A program made the position numbers and the translations under genes. 64,000 nucleotides of DNA from Alsobacter sp045348435 (lineage in GTDB: Bacteria; Pseudomonadota; Alphaproteobacteria; Rhizobiales; Beijerinckiaceae). Positions within the stretch are counted from its first letter, which is position 1, and every line of letters starts with the position of its first letter. Shown here in pieces: positions 25,723 to 36,413 of this stretch. The stretch lies in assembly GCF_045348435.1 (NCBI RefSeq), contig NZ_CP157484.1, positions 682,001-746,000 of the forward strand, read 5' to 3'. The notes below the pieces were generated by a model that saw nothing but the letters and a program-made list of their open reading frames with translations, did no database searches and was not told the DNA's origin.

Positions 25723-25859
25723 GGTCCTGATCCCGTCGCAATTGTCACAGGGTCAGAATGCTTTCAGGAGTCCTTCGTTCCCAGCCGAGTTGCTTGAAAG
25801 AAAGAGCGGCTGTGTTCCGCGAGGCGACGTCTCACACGGTCCGGCGCAGGGCCGGCCGC

Positions 25860-26381
25860 TCAGCGCGGCCCTCTCACGCGCAGGTCCAGTTCGGCGAGAT
25901 TCGCCATGATCTGGGCGTTCTCCGGATCCTGGGCGAGGGCGGCCGAGAGCTCCTGGCTGGCTGCCCGGTAGTCCTTGCGGTTCATCCGCGAATAACCGTG
26001 GTTGTTCAGATAGGCCGCCGTGCGGCCGCCTACGCTCAGCGCCTTCGCGTAGGCTCGGTCGGCGAGGTCGTAGCGGCGCAACTGGTCGTAGGACGCCGCC
26101 AGCCCGAGCCAGCCCTCGGCCGTGGCGTCCGGCGATTCCACCGAGCGCTGGAAATGCAGTTCGGCCAGGCCGTAATGCCCCGCGGCGAAGTGCTTGCGGG
26201 CGAGCGCGAGGTCGGTCGGGGCCGCGTCGGGCGCGACCGGGACCACCACCGCCCCGGCGGGCGCCGCCAGGACCGGCGCCGCTTCGCCCCCCGGCGCGAT
26301 TGGATTGCAGGCGCCGAGCGCCGTCGCGATCCCGATCGCCAGCAGGAGGGAGGGGACGCGGGGGAGGACGCAGTTGATCAT
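25860..26381 (-). CDS. tadD: Tad pilus assembly lipoprotein with TPR repeats (TadD)
   Basis: A 173-residue lipoprotein. The lipobox is LGAC near residue 25, following a hydrophobic signal segment. Three TPR-like helix pairs follow (ALARKHFAAGHYGLAELHFQ, GWLGLAASYDQLRRYDLADR, NHGYSRMNRKDYRAASQEL). TadD is thought to be an outer-membrane pilotin helping the RcpA secretin to assemble. It is the last gene of the tad operon, four bases after tadC, which supports the assignment. The protein is shorter than some TadD homologues but has all three repeats. Confidence 0.82.
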   Translation of the reverse strand: MINCVLPRVPSLLLAIGIATALGACNPIAPGGEAAPVLAAPAGAVVVPVAPDAAPTDLALARKHFAAGHYGLAELHFQRSVESPDATAEGWLGLAASYDQLRRYDLADRAYAKALSVGGRTAAYLNNHGYSRMNRKDYRAASQELSAALAQDPENAQIMANLAELDLRVRGPR

Positions 26382-26384
26382 CGT

Positions 26385-27320
26385 TCAGGACGCCGACATG
26401 GAAGTCATGACCCGCACCGCCGCCGGATAAAGAAGGGTCACGATCAGCACAGGGAAGACGAAAACCGTTAACGGAACGACCAGCTTGGCGGGAAGCGCAT
26501 AGGCTTTTTCCTCCGCTCGCGACATGCGCTTGTGGCGCATCTCGTCCGAATAGACGCGAAGCGACTGCGAGAGGCTCGCGCCGAGTTCGGCCGACTGCTG
26601 GAGCAGCGTCGCGAAGGTGGCGGCCTCCTCGATGCCGAGGCGCTGTCCCATGCGCTCCAGCGCGTCGCCGGTGGGCGTGCCGGCCCGGATCTCGAGCGAC
26701 GCCATGTAGAGATTCTCGGCCAGCGACGGATAGGACTGCACGAACTCCCGGGCGATGCGCTCGATGGCGGCCTCCATCGGCAGCCCGGCTTCCGCGCAGA
26801 CCACCATCAGGTCCATGAAGTCCGGAAAGCCGATCCGGTGCGCGTCGATGCGCCGGGAGATCACCCGGCCCAGATGGAAGCTCGGGCCCATATAGCCCGC
26901 CACCATGGCGACGCAGACCCACAGCGGCGCGTTGACGCCGCTGTCCGACAGCCAGATGGCCAGGAGCGTGAGGGGCGCGGCGACCACGGCAGCGGCGAGC
27001 CGGGCCGCGAAATAGAGCGTCGGAGCATGGGGCGAGAGATAGCCCGCCTGCACCATCTTCACCCGTATGGCGCGCTGGGCCCGCGCGTCGCCCACCAGCG
27101 CCGGACCGAAGGAGGCGGCGATCCGCTGCAGCGACGCCGCCGGGATCAGGCTGCGGCCGGCGGCCGCCGCGTCTGTCCCCTTCGCGGCGCGGCGCCGGAC
27201 ATCCCGGCGTCCCCGCGCCACAGACCACAGGGCGGCCGCCAGGATCGCGACCGCGATGGCGACGGCGACGCCGCCGAGCGCCTGTTCCGCCGTGATGAGA
27301 TCGCCCTCGAACACGCCCAC
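26385..27320 (-). CDS. tadC: Tad pilus inner-membrane platform protein TadC
   Basis: A 311-residue T2SF-domain protein with an N-terminal membrane segment (about residues 13-33), two central ones (near 112-145) and a C-terminal one (TVFVFPVLIVTLLYPA near 285-300). The F-domain text FPDFMDLMVVCAEAGLPMEAA and GERMGQRLGIEEAATFATLL is typical of TadC. With TadB it forms the inner-membrane platform that TadA ATP hydrolysis acts on to extrude Flp pili. It starts four bases after tadB and overlaps nothing. The assignment between TadB and TadC follows gene order. Confidence 0.87.
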   Translation of the reverse strand: MGVFEGDLITAEQALGGVAVAIAVAILAAALWSVARGRRDVRRRAAKGTDAAAAGRSLIPAASLQRIAASFGPALVGDARAQRAIRVKMVQAGYLSPHAPTLYFAARLAAAVVAAPLTLLAIWLSDSGVNAPLWVCVAMVAGYMGPSFHLGRVISRRIDAHRIGFPDFMDLMVVCAEAGLPMEAAIERIAREFVQSYPSLAENLYMASLEIRAGTPTGDALERMGQRLGIEEAATFATLLQQSAELGASLSQSLRVYSDEMRHKRMSRAEEKAYALPAKLVVPLTVFVFPVLIVTLLYPAAVRVMTSMSAS

Positions 27321-27323
27321 GCC

Positions 27324-28292
27324 TCAGAATTTGAAGTTGATCATGCGCCACATGATGGCGTTGCCAACCATCATCCAGGCCACCGCGCCGCCCAGCACGA
27401 TGGGGGCGGACGGCTGGCTCCAGACATCGCCGTAGAAGTCCGGGCTGATGGCGTTGATGGACAGGAAGACGAAGACCGGCATGGCGTTGAGGATCAGCGC
27501 CGCCACGCGTCCCTCGGCCGACAGGCCCTTCACCTTGCGCCTCATCTTGAAGCGCTCGCGGATGACCTTGGCGAGGTTCTCCAGGATCTGCCCGAGATTG
27601 CCGCCCGTGGTCGACTGGATGGCCACCGACGTGACGAAGAGCCCGAGATCCTCCTGTCCGACCCGCGCCCACATGCTGCGCATGGCGGTCTCCAGGTCCG
27701 CCCCATAGGTGATCTCGTCGGCGATCATGCCGAATTCCGAGCCGAGCGGATCGGCCATCTCGCGCGCCACCATCGCGATCGCGATCGGCACCGGGTAGCC
27801 GGCGCGCAGGCTGCGCACCACCACGTCGATGGCCTGCGGGAGCTGCTCGGCGAACTTGGCCTGCCGGCGGCGGCGGAGCCACCAGAGCGCCGCGAAGGGC
27901 AGCGCCGCCGCCCCGGCGAAGACGGCTCCGCAAGCCGCCAAGACGTCGCCGGTCGCCCAATAGGCGCCGGCGCCGCAGGCGAGCGCCACCCCGACCACCG
28001 CCGCTCCGGTCGTCGGCGTGACGCGGACGCCCGATTGCAGCAGCATGCGGCTGAGCAGGCCCGACCACCGCGCCTCGCCGTCGGCGCCCAGGCCGCGCTC
28101 GCGCCGGAGCTGCAGCAGCACTGGTTCGTGCCCCGCCTCCTTGCCGGCCAAGGCGAGCCGGCGGTTCACCCGCGAACGGTAGTCGGTGGTGTCGTGCAGG
28201 AACAGGTAGGCGGCCTCGGCGGCCAGGATCGCCGCGACGGCGACGAAGCCCAGCGCCAGATAGAGCGGATCGAGATCGAACAGCGCGTCCAT
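27324..28292 (-). CDS. tadB: Tad pilus inner-membrane platform protein TadB
   Basis: A 322-residue T2SF-domain protein. A first membrane segment lies near residues 10-30 and two more near 115-150. The conserved LPQAIDVVVRSLRAGYPVPIAI (about 163-184) and TGGNLGQILENLAKVIRERFKMRRKVK (about 245-271) mark the T2SF fold, and a terminal pair of hydrophobic segments follows. It partners TadC in the pilus platform. It is four bases after tadA and four before tadC, so all four genes are tightly coupled. Confidence 0.88.
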   Translation of the reverse strand: MDALFDLDPLYLALGFVAVAAILAAEAAYLFLHDTTDYRSRVNRRLALAGKEAGHEPVLLQLRRERGLGADGEARWSGLLSRMLLQSGVRVTPTTGAAVVGVALACGAGAYWATGDVLAACGAVFAGAAALPFAALWWLRRRRQAKFAEQLPQAIDVVVRSLRAGYPVPIAIAMVAREMADPLGSEFGMIADEITYGADLETAMRSMWARVGQEDLGLFVTSVAIQSTTGGNLGQILENLAKVIRERFKMRRKVKGLSAEGRVAALILNAMPVFVFLSINAISPDFYGDVWSQPSAPIVLGGAVAWMMVGNAIMWRMINFKF

Positions 28293-28295
28293 GGC

Positions 28296-29834
<1,539 letters not shown>

Positions 29835-29961
29835 GCGGCGTTGGGCTTTCGGCTCTGGGGGCTGCCATCGGGAGCACGCCCCGATGGTGCCGGGGAGATG
29901 TGAAGTCCGCTCTGTTTCGACCTCTAAAATGCAACCTAGAGTCGAAAATACGCGGGCGTCT

Positions 29962-31104
29962 TTAGGCGGGCGCGCACACGATCTTGCGCAGGTCGGCCGA
30001 GACGTTGCTTCCGGCCTTCACCGAATCCAGCGGCAGGCCGCGGTCGATGGCCTCCCGCAGCAGGGCGTAGTTGTTGGCCACGGCCCCTGCGAACATGGGC
30101 CCCAGCGCCCGCTCGGCGTCGACCTTGCGAAGGCCCGTGCCGAACATCGAGGTCTGCTGGAAGCGATTGACGATGACGCGGGGCTCCACCTCCGGCAGGC
30201 GCTGGGCGAGGGCGGTGGCGAGATTGCGCCCCTGCCGCAGCCCCGGCACGGTCATGTCGGTCACCACATAGACCGCGTTGGAGCCGGCCAGCACCGAATC
30301 CGTCCAGGGGTCCCAGCGACGCGGCAGGTCGATGACCACATGCGCGAAGGTGGAGGAGACGATGTCCAGCATGCGCAGCACGAAGGCGGGGTCGACGTCG
30401 TTGGGCTGGGCCGGCCGCCCCGGGGCGGCCAGCACCACGAGGCCCGACGCGTGCCGGTTGAACATGACCTCCAGGAGCTGCTGGTCCATCCGCTCGGGGT
30501 GCGGCCCGATCTCGGCGGCGTTGAGCCGCGGCTCGATGTCGAGATATTCCGCGCAGGATCCGCTCTGGAAATCGAGGTCGACCAGGCAGGTCGAGGGCTC
30601 CTTGCCGTCGCGCAGCAGCAGCATCGCGGTCTCGATCGCCAGCGACGTGTTGCCGACGCCGCCGAGCGCCGGGATCAGCGTATGGGTGCGGCCGCCCTGG
30701 TCGGGCAGGCCGGTCCCGGCGCTCAGCGCCTGCAGGCAGGATCGCAGCACGTCTTTCGCCTGGACGGGCTTGCGCAGGAAGTCGGCGACGCGGATCTGCA
30801 GGAACCAGCGGGCGAGGCCGTCGTCGAAGGCGTCCGTGAGCACGATGACGGGCGCGCCCGGCGCGACTGCGCCCATCAGGCTGCGCAGGCCGGCGAGGCT
30901 CTCCTTGTTGCGGGCGTCGAGGTCGACCACGACGATCGACGCCGCCGCGACCCGGGGGTCCCGGTGCATGTGCTCGACCGGCTCGGGAATGAGCACGGGC
31001 GAAAGGGACCGCATCGGGGCCAGGACGGCCGCGATGCTCTCCAGCAAGGGCTGGTCTGGTCCCGCCAGGATCAGGGTGGCGGGGCTGGAAGCGCTGGTGG
31101 TCAT
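29962..31104 (-). CDS. cpaE: Pilus assembly localisation protein TadZ (CpaE)
   Basis: A 380-residue protein with an N-terminal receiver-like domain that lacks a clear phospho-aspartate set (VVVDLDARNKESLAGLRSLM near residue 50), followed by a ParA/MinD-like ATPase domain. The deviant P-loop is LGGVGNTSLAIETAMLL near 150, and CLVDLDFQSGSCAEYLDIEP lies near 181. TadZ/CpaE directs the Tad machinery to a cell pole. It lies between the small lipoprotein and tadA, the standard position. The P-loop replaces the usual signature lysine with glycine/asparagine (GGVGNTS), as in many CpaE proteins, so ATP turnover may be weak. Confidence 0.88.
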   Translation of the reverse strand: MTTSASSPATLILAGPDQPLLESIAAVLAPMRSLSPVLIPEPVEHMHRDPRVAAASIVVVDLDARNKESLAGLRSLMGAVAPGAPVIVLTDAFDDGLARWFLQIRVADFLRKPVQAKDVLRSCLQALSAGTGLPDQGGRTHTLIPALGGVGNTSLAIETAMLLLRDGKEPSTCLVDLDFQSGSCAEYLDIEPRLNAAEIGPHPERMDQQLLEVMFNRHASGLVVLAAPGRPAQPNDVDPAFVLRMLDIVSSTFAHVVIDLPRRWDPWTDSVLAGSNAVYVVTDMTVPGLRQGRNLATALAQRLPEVEPRVIVNRFQQTSMFGTGLRKVDAERALGPMFAGAVANNYALLREAIDRGLPLDSVKAGSNVSADLRKIVCAPA

Positions 31105-31143
31105 GGATCTCGGACTCGGCTCGGCGAAGGGGGAGGGGCCTGC

Positions 31144-31458
31144 TCAGGGGCCGACGGCCACCGGCGCGAGGACGGGCGGTCCGCCGGGAGCCGGGCCGCC
31201 GAGCCGCCCGGCGTCCGGCAAGCCGTGGTTCTCATAGCGCTCGATGGCGTCCGCCACGCGCCGTCCGCTGGTGGGGATGTCCGGGTTCACCGAGGCGGCC
31301 GGCCAGGGATCGATGATGTGGACGGCCTTGTTGTAGGCGATGGCGTCGCCCGCCGCGAAGGAGATGGCGTCGCGCCGCGCCAGGCTCTCCTGGCATCCGG
31401 CGAGGGCGAGCAGGCCGCCCAGGGCGAGCCAGCGGAGCGGGTTAGCGGATCGCGGCAT
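31144..31458 (-). CDS. Small lipoprotein of the tad locus (CpaD-position protein)
   Basis: A 104-residue lipoprotein. The signal peptide ends in the lipobox LAGC (near residue 22). A short conserved domain follows: ARRDAISFAAGDAIAYNKAV, then HIIDPWP and RVADAIERYENH. In Rhizobiales tad loci a protein of this size and text sits between the secretin and cpaE. It occupies the position of CpaD but is about half its usual length, so it is probably a distinct family. Its start overlaps the secretin stop by 17 bases, which implies coupled translation. Confidence 0.7.
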   Translation of the reverse strand: MPRSANPLRWLALGGLLALAGCQESLARRDAISFAAGDAIAYNKAVHIIDPWPAASVNPDIPTSGRRVADAIERYENHGLPDAGRLGGPAPGGPPVLAPVAVGP

Positions 31459-32902
31459 TGCGGCCTCCGGCGACGTCGAGGATGTAGCCGCCCGCGCGCG
31501 GCGGAGCGTTGCGGCCACGGGCGGGAACGCTCTGCTCGCCGGCGACGAACAGGTCGAGATTGTTGGCCACCTGGGCGGAGTCGAGGGGCGTGCGCAGGCG
31601 TTCGCCGGGCCGCGCCGGGCGCACCAGATGGGGCGTCACGATGATGGCGAGGTCGGTCTCCTTCTTCTCGAACGAGGCCGAACGGAACAGGGCGCCGATC
31701 ACCGGAACGTCCGCGATCCAGGGAAGCTGCTGCTGGGTCTCGGCGCTGATGCTTTGCAGCAGCCCCGCGATGGCGAAACTCTGGCCGTCCCGCAGCTCGA
31801 TCACCGTCGAGGCCCGGCGCACGATGAGGGCGGGCACCGCGACCCCGCCCGTCCGGACCGAGTTCGTGGTGTCGAGCTGGCTGACCTCCGGCTCGATGCG
31901 CAGGTTGATCACGCCATTGGCGAGCACCGTCGGCAGGAAGGTGAGCCCGACGCCGAACTTCTTGTAATCGACGGTGATCCTGCCCTGGTCGGCCTGCACC
32001 GGGATCGGGAACTCGCCGCCCGCCAGGAAGCTGGCCCGTTCGCCCGACATGGTGATCAGGTTGGGCTCGGCCAGCCTTCGGGCCAATCCGCGATCCTCCA
32101 GCGCCTGCACCAGCACGTCCGCCTGGACGCCGCTCGACAGCACGCGACCGATCACGGCGCCGAACGGCGTCGCCCCGGAGGCGAGCCCGCTCGCGCCCGC
32201 ATTCGCCGCCAGATTGTACGCCCCCTTCACAGGGTCGCCGAAATTGTTGCCGACCGCGCGCCAGTTGACGCCGAGATCCTTGCCGGCCGTGCGGGACGCC
32301 TCGATGAAGCGGACCTCGAGCATGACCTGTTGGGAGCCGCGCACCTGGACGTTGTTGACGACGTCGGGACCGTATTGGCGCGCCAGCGACACCGCCCGCG
32401 CGGCCTCCACCCCGTCCCGGGCGTTGCCGCTGAGCACCGTCCTGCCATTCGCGGACGACGCCCGGACGCCCCCGCCCGACATCTGATCGAGGTCCTGGCT
32501 GAGCCGGGGCGTGTTGTAGTTCACCTCCACCTCGACGACGCTGACGAGTTGCTTGGCCGCGTCGAAGACCGAGATGTTGGTCGAGCCCGCCTTGCGGCCG
32601 AGGACGTAGAGGCTGTGGTCCGTCAGCGGCATCACGTCCGCGATCTCCGGATCGCCCACCACCAGGTCCACGAAGGACGGTCCGATCTGGATGGTGCGCG
32701 ACTTGCCCTGGGCGACCTGGACCGAGCTGACCTGGCCGGTCCGGGCCGCGCTGCGCGGCTCGGCCGCCGAGGCGGGCGTCGCCGACTGGAGCGCCAGCGC
32801 CAGCAAACCGATCGCGGCCGAACGGGCGAGCAGGGCCGAAGGCCGCTCCCTCCTGGCGGAACAGCCGCCGCCGATAGACACGCTAGGGTTGTAAAAGCAC
32901 AT
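31442..32902 (-). CDS. cpaC: Tad secretin RcpA/CpaC
   Basis: A 486-residue outer-membrane secretin. After a signal segment, the BON/N-domain begins VAQGKSRTIQIGPSFVDLVV (about residue 62), followed by DVMPLTDHSLYVLGRKAGST. The secretin core has GRVLSSGVQADVLVQALEDRG (about 260), VDYKKFGVGLTFLPTVL (about 312) and the C-terminal PWIADVPVIGALFRS (about 421). It forms the pore through which Flp pili exit. It is the first gene of the visible operon; cpaB/rcpC is not upstream. The AT-rich 32.9-33.1 kb stretch probably holds its promoter. Confidence 0.9.
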   Translation of the reverse strand: MCFYNPSVSIGGGCSARRERPSALLARSAAIGLLALALQSATPASAAEPRSAARTGQVSSVQVAQGKSRTIQIGPSFVDLVVGDPEIADVMPLTDHSLYVLGRKAGSTNISVFDAAKQLVSVVEVEVNYNTPRLSQDLDQMSGGGVRASSANGRTVLSGNARDGVEAARAVSLARQYGPDVVNNVQVRGSQQVMLEVRFIEASRTAGKDLGVNWRAVGNNFGDPVKGAYNLAANAGASGLASGATPFGAVIGRVLSSGVQADVLVQALEDRGLARRLAEPNLITMSGERASFLAGGEFPIPVQADQGRITVDYKKFGVGLTFLPTVLANGVINLRIEPEVSQLDTTNSVRTGGVAVPALIVRRASTVIELRDGQSFAIAGLLQSISAETQQQLPWIADVPVIGALFRSASFEKKETDLAIIVTPHLVRPARPGERLRTPLDSAQVANNLDLFVAGEQSVPARGRNAPPRAGGYILDVAGGRNAAIR

Positions 32903-33162
32903 GCTCGTCCGCCATTCGTGGCTTTTTGTCAGGGACGAGTAAGAATTCGCGGCCTTAACGGCCTATGAATCCGTATCGGCGGCAACGAAAAGAAGTGAAT
33001 TGCGATTAACCCGTCTTGTTAAAATTGCTTCCATCATTCCAAATCGTCGTAACACCCCCCAAGAACGTTGAGATATATGATGTTTTTACAGGTTCGTCTA
33101 ACAGGTTGGAGAAGCCTGCGCTGAACAGTCGTCGTCAAGCAACGACGATGGGACCTTCTTGC

Positions 33163-33867
33163 ATGAGCGAAGGATATCCGGCGATAGGCTACTCCCGCAC
33201 CAGCCCGGCGCTGAACCTGGAGACGGGCGCGCGCACGCTGGCGATCGCATCCCTGATGGCGGCCGCCCTGTGGGGCGTGGCCGCGGCCCGGGCGACGCAG
33301 GACGGCAAGGCCCTGGCCGCGACGGAGGACGCGCCGCTGTCCTACGCCGCATGGAGACCCTTCGGCCAGGCCCGGCACGCCGGGCGGACCGGGACGGAGC
33401 CCGGACCCGACGCGGCCCCCGGCCTCGTGGCGCCCGGCCTCATGGCCGCCGGCCCCGCGCCCCTCGACGCCGTGCGCGGCCTCTCCTTCGGGGCGCCGCC
33501 GGAGCGGCCGCCCGCCCCCGATATCGAGCGCGAATTCGTCGGCGTCTCGGTTGTCGACGGCCGCACCCTGAAAGCGGGGGATCTCCTGATTCAGCTCGCC
33601 GACGTTCCCGCTCCGTCCGCCAGGGAGACGTGCCTGCGCCTCGACGGCGTGGCCGAGCCCTGCGCCACCCGGGCCGCGACCCGCCTGGAGCTGCAGGTGC
33701 GCTGGCGCAAGGTGGAGTGCCGCTACCAGCCCGCCGTCGCGGGCGTCGCCTCGGGCGTCTGCAAGGTCGGCGGGGTAGGGTTGGCGCAACGCCTCGCCGC
33801 GTCGACCCGCCGCGCGGCCGGACTGGAGCTGTCGCAGGCCGCCGTCCAGGCGGCGGTCGCCCGCTAG
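33163..33867 (+). CDS. Thermonuclease-like (SNase-fold) membrane-anchored protein
   Basis: A 234-residue protein with an N-terminal hydrophobic anchor (TLAIASLMAAALWGVAA near residues 25-41), a proline-rich linker and a C-terminal domain with SNase-like text. That text is VSVVDGRTLKAGDLLIQLADV near 130, PSARETCLRLDGVAEPCATRAA, then LQVRWRKVECRY. Staphylococcal-nuclease-type active-site residues (R35, E43, R87) cannot all be assigned, so activity is doubtful. It reads opposite to both flanking tad genes. The ATG at 33163 and an earlier one at 33148 are both possible; the 33163 start is used because the preceding extension is not family-like. Confidence 0.55.
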   Translation: MSEGYPAIGYSRTSPALNLETGARTLAIASLMAAALWGVAAARATQDGKALAATEDAPLSYAAWRPFGQARHAGRTGTEPGPDAAPGLVAPGLMAAGPAPLDAVRGLSFGAPPERPPAPDIEREFVGVSVVDGRTLKAGDLLIQLADVPAPSARETCLRLDGVAEPCATRAATRLELQVRWRKVECRYQPAVAGVASGVCKVGGVGLAQRLAASTRRAAGLELSQAAVQAAVAR

Positions 33868-33876
33868 CCTCCGGGC

Positions 33877-35160
33877 TTACTTGACCAGGCGGGACGTCAT
33901 CACGGCCTGCCTGAACAGCGCGGCCATGGCTTCGGAGACGCCCTGTGACGGGCTGACCTCGAAATAGAGCCCCGGGCTCGCGCAGTCCTGCATCTTGCGC
34001 CCGATGGACCCCGCGAAGGGCTGCAGCCAGGTCGTGTACCAGCCATTGGTCGGCAGCGGCAGATAGGTCGTGTACAGCACCGCGACGCGGATCCCGCGGG
34101 CCTTGACGGCGTCGCACAGCGCCGGATTGAGCGGCTGCTGGCAACGCCCGCCGCCCGCCAGCGGCTGCGTGCACCCGGAGGGATTGTACTCGTCCGCCAC
34201 CCCGTCCGAGACGAGGAACAGCACCTTTTGCGGGCCGGACGGCGAGCTGCCGTCGCCGGGGTCGGATATCTCCTTGTTGGCGGCCGGGATCAGCGCCGAC
34301 AGGTTGGTGTGCATGTCGTTCTGATAGTTCTGGTACGGCACCGTCATCAGGTCGATCGAGCCCGCCTTGGCCTTGGCGTTGGACAGGATGGGCGTGAGAG
34401 GCGCGACTTCCGTCAGCTTGGCGTTCGAGGCGTCGACGCCGAAGCTGTAGACCCCCACCCGGAACTGGTTGGGCGTCGCCGTCATGCTCGTGGCGGTGTC
34501 CATCAGGTTCTGGGTGGCCGTCCTCAGCACGTCGATCCGCATGGTGACGCCGAGCTTCTTGGCGAGATCGTAGTAGCTGCTGGAATTGGACGTGTCGTGG
34601 CACGCGAAAGCGCACTGGTCCGGCGTGTTCGCCACCATGGCGGCGATGTCCGCCTGGGTCGCGCCCACGCCCATCGAGGGCGAATTGTCTAGCAGGAGAT
34701 AGAAGTCGATATAGGGCGCGCGGCTCTGGAACGAGGTGGCGAAGCCGGACGCCGACATGACGCTCATGCCGACGACGCTGGCCAAGGTGGTTTGCATCCG
34801 CAGCGTGTAGCTCAGCGTCGCGGTTCGGGTCAGGCCCTGGTCCTTGACCTGGAGATCGACATCGAGCGTCTGCCCGGGCGCGGCGCGCACGGACAGCGTG
34901 TCGAACAGCGCCTGCCCGGCCTTCCTGGCCTGCTCCGCGTTCAGATTCGTCGCCGAGCTGCTGGTGGCGGCCAGCACGGCGGAGTCGGCGGCGCCGTCGA
35001 TCGTGGCCTTGGCCCGCACGAGGCGGCTGTAGTCCACCGCCACGCCGGCGCAGAGCATCAAAGGGATCGCCGCGACCGCGAACGTCACGGCGGCCGCGCC
35101 GCGCTCATCTCCAGTGAACAGCCGCCTCAATCGGGAGGTGGAGAAAGCGGTTTTGGCCAT
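33877..35160 (-). CDS. TadG-like pilus assembly protein with VWA domain
   Basis: A 427-residue protein with a TadE/G-like N-terminus (GDERGAAAVTFAVAAIPLML near residue 17, a transmembrane segment) and a von Willebrand A domain. The MIDAS motif DNSPSMG lies near 153 and the second metal aspartate region VLFLVSDGVADEY near 325. TadG proteins are minor pseudopilin-like envelope components of the Tad system. The gene ends ten bases from the nuclease-like gene stop and is separated from the main tad operon, so it has its own promoter. A disulfide-rich CTQPLAGGGRCQQP stretch lies near 340. Confidence 0.82.
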   Translation of the reverse strand: MAKTAFSTSRLRRLFTGDERGAAAVTFAVAAIPLMLCAGVAVDYSRLVRAKATIDGAADSAVLAATSSSATNLNAEQARKAGQALFDTLSVRAAPGQTLDVDLQVKDQGLTRTATLSYTLRMQTTLASVVGMSVMSASGFATSFQSRAPYIDFYLLLDNSPSMGVGATQADIAAMVANTPDQCAFACHDTSNSSSYYDLAKKLGVTMRIDVLRTATQNLMDTATSMTATPNQFRVGVYSFGVDASNAKLTEVAPLTPILSNAKAKAGSIDLMTVPYQNYQNDMHTNLSALIPAANKEISDPGDGSSPSGPQKVLFLVSDGVADEYNPSGCTQPLAGGGRCQQPLNPALCDAVKARGIRVAVLYTTYLPLPTNGWYTTWLQPFAGSIGRKMQDCASPGLYFEVSPSQGVSEAMAALFRQAVMTSRLVK

Positions 35161-35257
35161 GACGTCCAGAAAAAATCATGCTTCAGGCCGGCAACTATGG
35201 GTTGCGTTCTCTTAAAATTGCATTGTGTTGGAGCGACAACGGGGGGGGCGTAGAACT

Positions 35258-35303
35258 GCGTAGGTCAACTCCGGCGCGGTTGCGCGCCGGAGTTGACCTA
35301 CGC
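35258..35303 (-). terminator. Perfect 21-bp hairpin after the DUF2778 gene
   Basis: Arms 35258-35278 and 35283-35303 (starting GCGTAGGTCAACTCC) are exact complements with a four-base GTTG loop. It is 25 bases past the stop of the minus-strand 35328 gene and 98 bases before tadG, so it should end transcription between them. There is no long T run. Confidence 0.7.
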
Positions 35304-35327
35304 TCGGGACGATGCTGCGGGACGAAC

Positions 35328-36413
35328 TTAGAGCCCGGCGACCACGACGAGACGCTTCACCTCGCCCTTCAGATAGGCCTGCAGGAACTTGTCGTAGTCC
35401 CGGATGGAGACGCAGCCATTCGAGTCGCCCTTCGGGCCGAGCATGAAGGTGTGCGCCAGCAGGCCCGCCCGCCCGTGGATGGCGGCGCTGCCGCCGACCG
35501 GGTTGAGGCGCAGGGCGCGCACGCCGTGGAACAGTTGCTCGCGCATGGTCAGGTCATAGACATGCGGGGGCGTGGGCCCGCGCATGCGCTCATGCACGTA
35601 TCGAGGGTCGTCGAGCCTGTCGCCGAGGCCCGAATGCGCCTCGAGCCGCTCGCCGTTCGGCATGGTGAGGGTGCGCGACGCGATGTTGTAGACGGCCGTG
35701 CCCTGGCCCGAGGCGACCGAGGGGGACGTCGCCGGCGCCGGGGCCGGGATGAGGCCTCTCAGCGGATTGCCGCCGACAGCGTCGTCCTGCGGCGCCGCAT
35801 AGGCGAGCGCCGGCCCGTTGGGCTGCCGCTGCACGCCGAAGATCTTCTCGAAAATGGAGCGGTCGTCGGCCTGCGGGGCGGCCGGCGCGGCCGCAACCCT
35901 GGACCGGCGCGGCGAGAGCGGGCCTGTCAGCCGCGGCTGCTCCGGCGAGCGCAGCTCCGGAGGCCGCGGCAGCGGCAGCGGCGCGGCCGAGGCGACGTCC
36001 TCGTCTTCATCATCGTCCTCCACGATCGGGGCGGCGGGCGCGACCGCCGCGATCACCACGGACGGCTCCACCCTGGCGACGGTCGCGGCTGGCGGGGTCG
36101 ACGAAACCCATTCCGCCGTCATGGGCGCGCTCTGGGAGAGCGGGCGCGCCGCGACGCCCAGCGAGTAGGTCGGCGACAGCAGCGGGTCGAGCTTCGCCAC
36201 CACGCTCTGGGCGTGCGTCGACTTGGCGTGGCCCGGAACCGCCATGGCGGCCGGACCCGCGGGGTCCCAAGCGGGCGAACCGGCCCACAGGCCGGCTCCC
36301 AGCACGATGGTCGAGACCAGAGCGAGAGGGACGGCGGCGCGGCCGCGCTTCGAGCCGCTCAGGACGACGCCGGACCGGCCAGACGAGAACGATCTACCCA
36401 ACACGAAACTCAT
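35328..36413 (-). CDS. DUF2778 (Tlde1-like) L,D-transpeptidase-type protein
   Basis: A 361-residue protein with an N-terminal anchor (VPLALVSTIVLGAGLWAG near residues 29-46), a long Pro/Ala-rich and acidic linker (DDDEDEDVA near 134) and a C-terminal DUF2778 domain. That domain has TLTMPNGERLEAHSGLGD near 240, a histidine in IHGRAGLLAHTFMLG and the catalytic cysteine in GDSNGCVSIRDYDKFL near 338. DUF2778/Tlde1 domains act on peptidoglycan as L,D-carboxy- or exchange-transpeptidases; secreted toxin roles are known for some members. Here the long linker and membrane anchor suggest housekeeping envelope modification. The ATG at 36413 leaves a basic N-terminus before the anchor. Confidence 0.78.
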   Translation of the reverse strand: MSFVLGRSFSSGRSGVVLSGSKRGRAAVPLALVSTIVLGAGLWAGSPAWDPAGPAAMAVPGHAKSTHAQSVVAKLDPLLSPTYSLGVAARPLSQSAPMTAEWVSSTPPAATVARVEPSVVIAAVAPAAPIVEDDDEDEDVASAAPLPLPRPPELRSPEQPRLTGPLSPRRSRVAAAPAAPQADDRSIFEKIFGVQRQPNGPALAYAAPQDDAVGGNPLRGLIPAPAPATSPSVASGQGTAVYNIASRTLTMPNGERLEAHSGLGDRLDDPRYVHERMRGPTPPHVYDLTMREQLFHGVRALRLNPVGGSAAIHGRAGLLAHTFMLGPKGDSNGCVSIRDYDKFLQAYLKGEVKRLVVVAGL

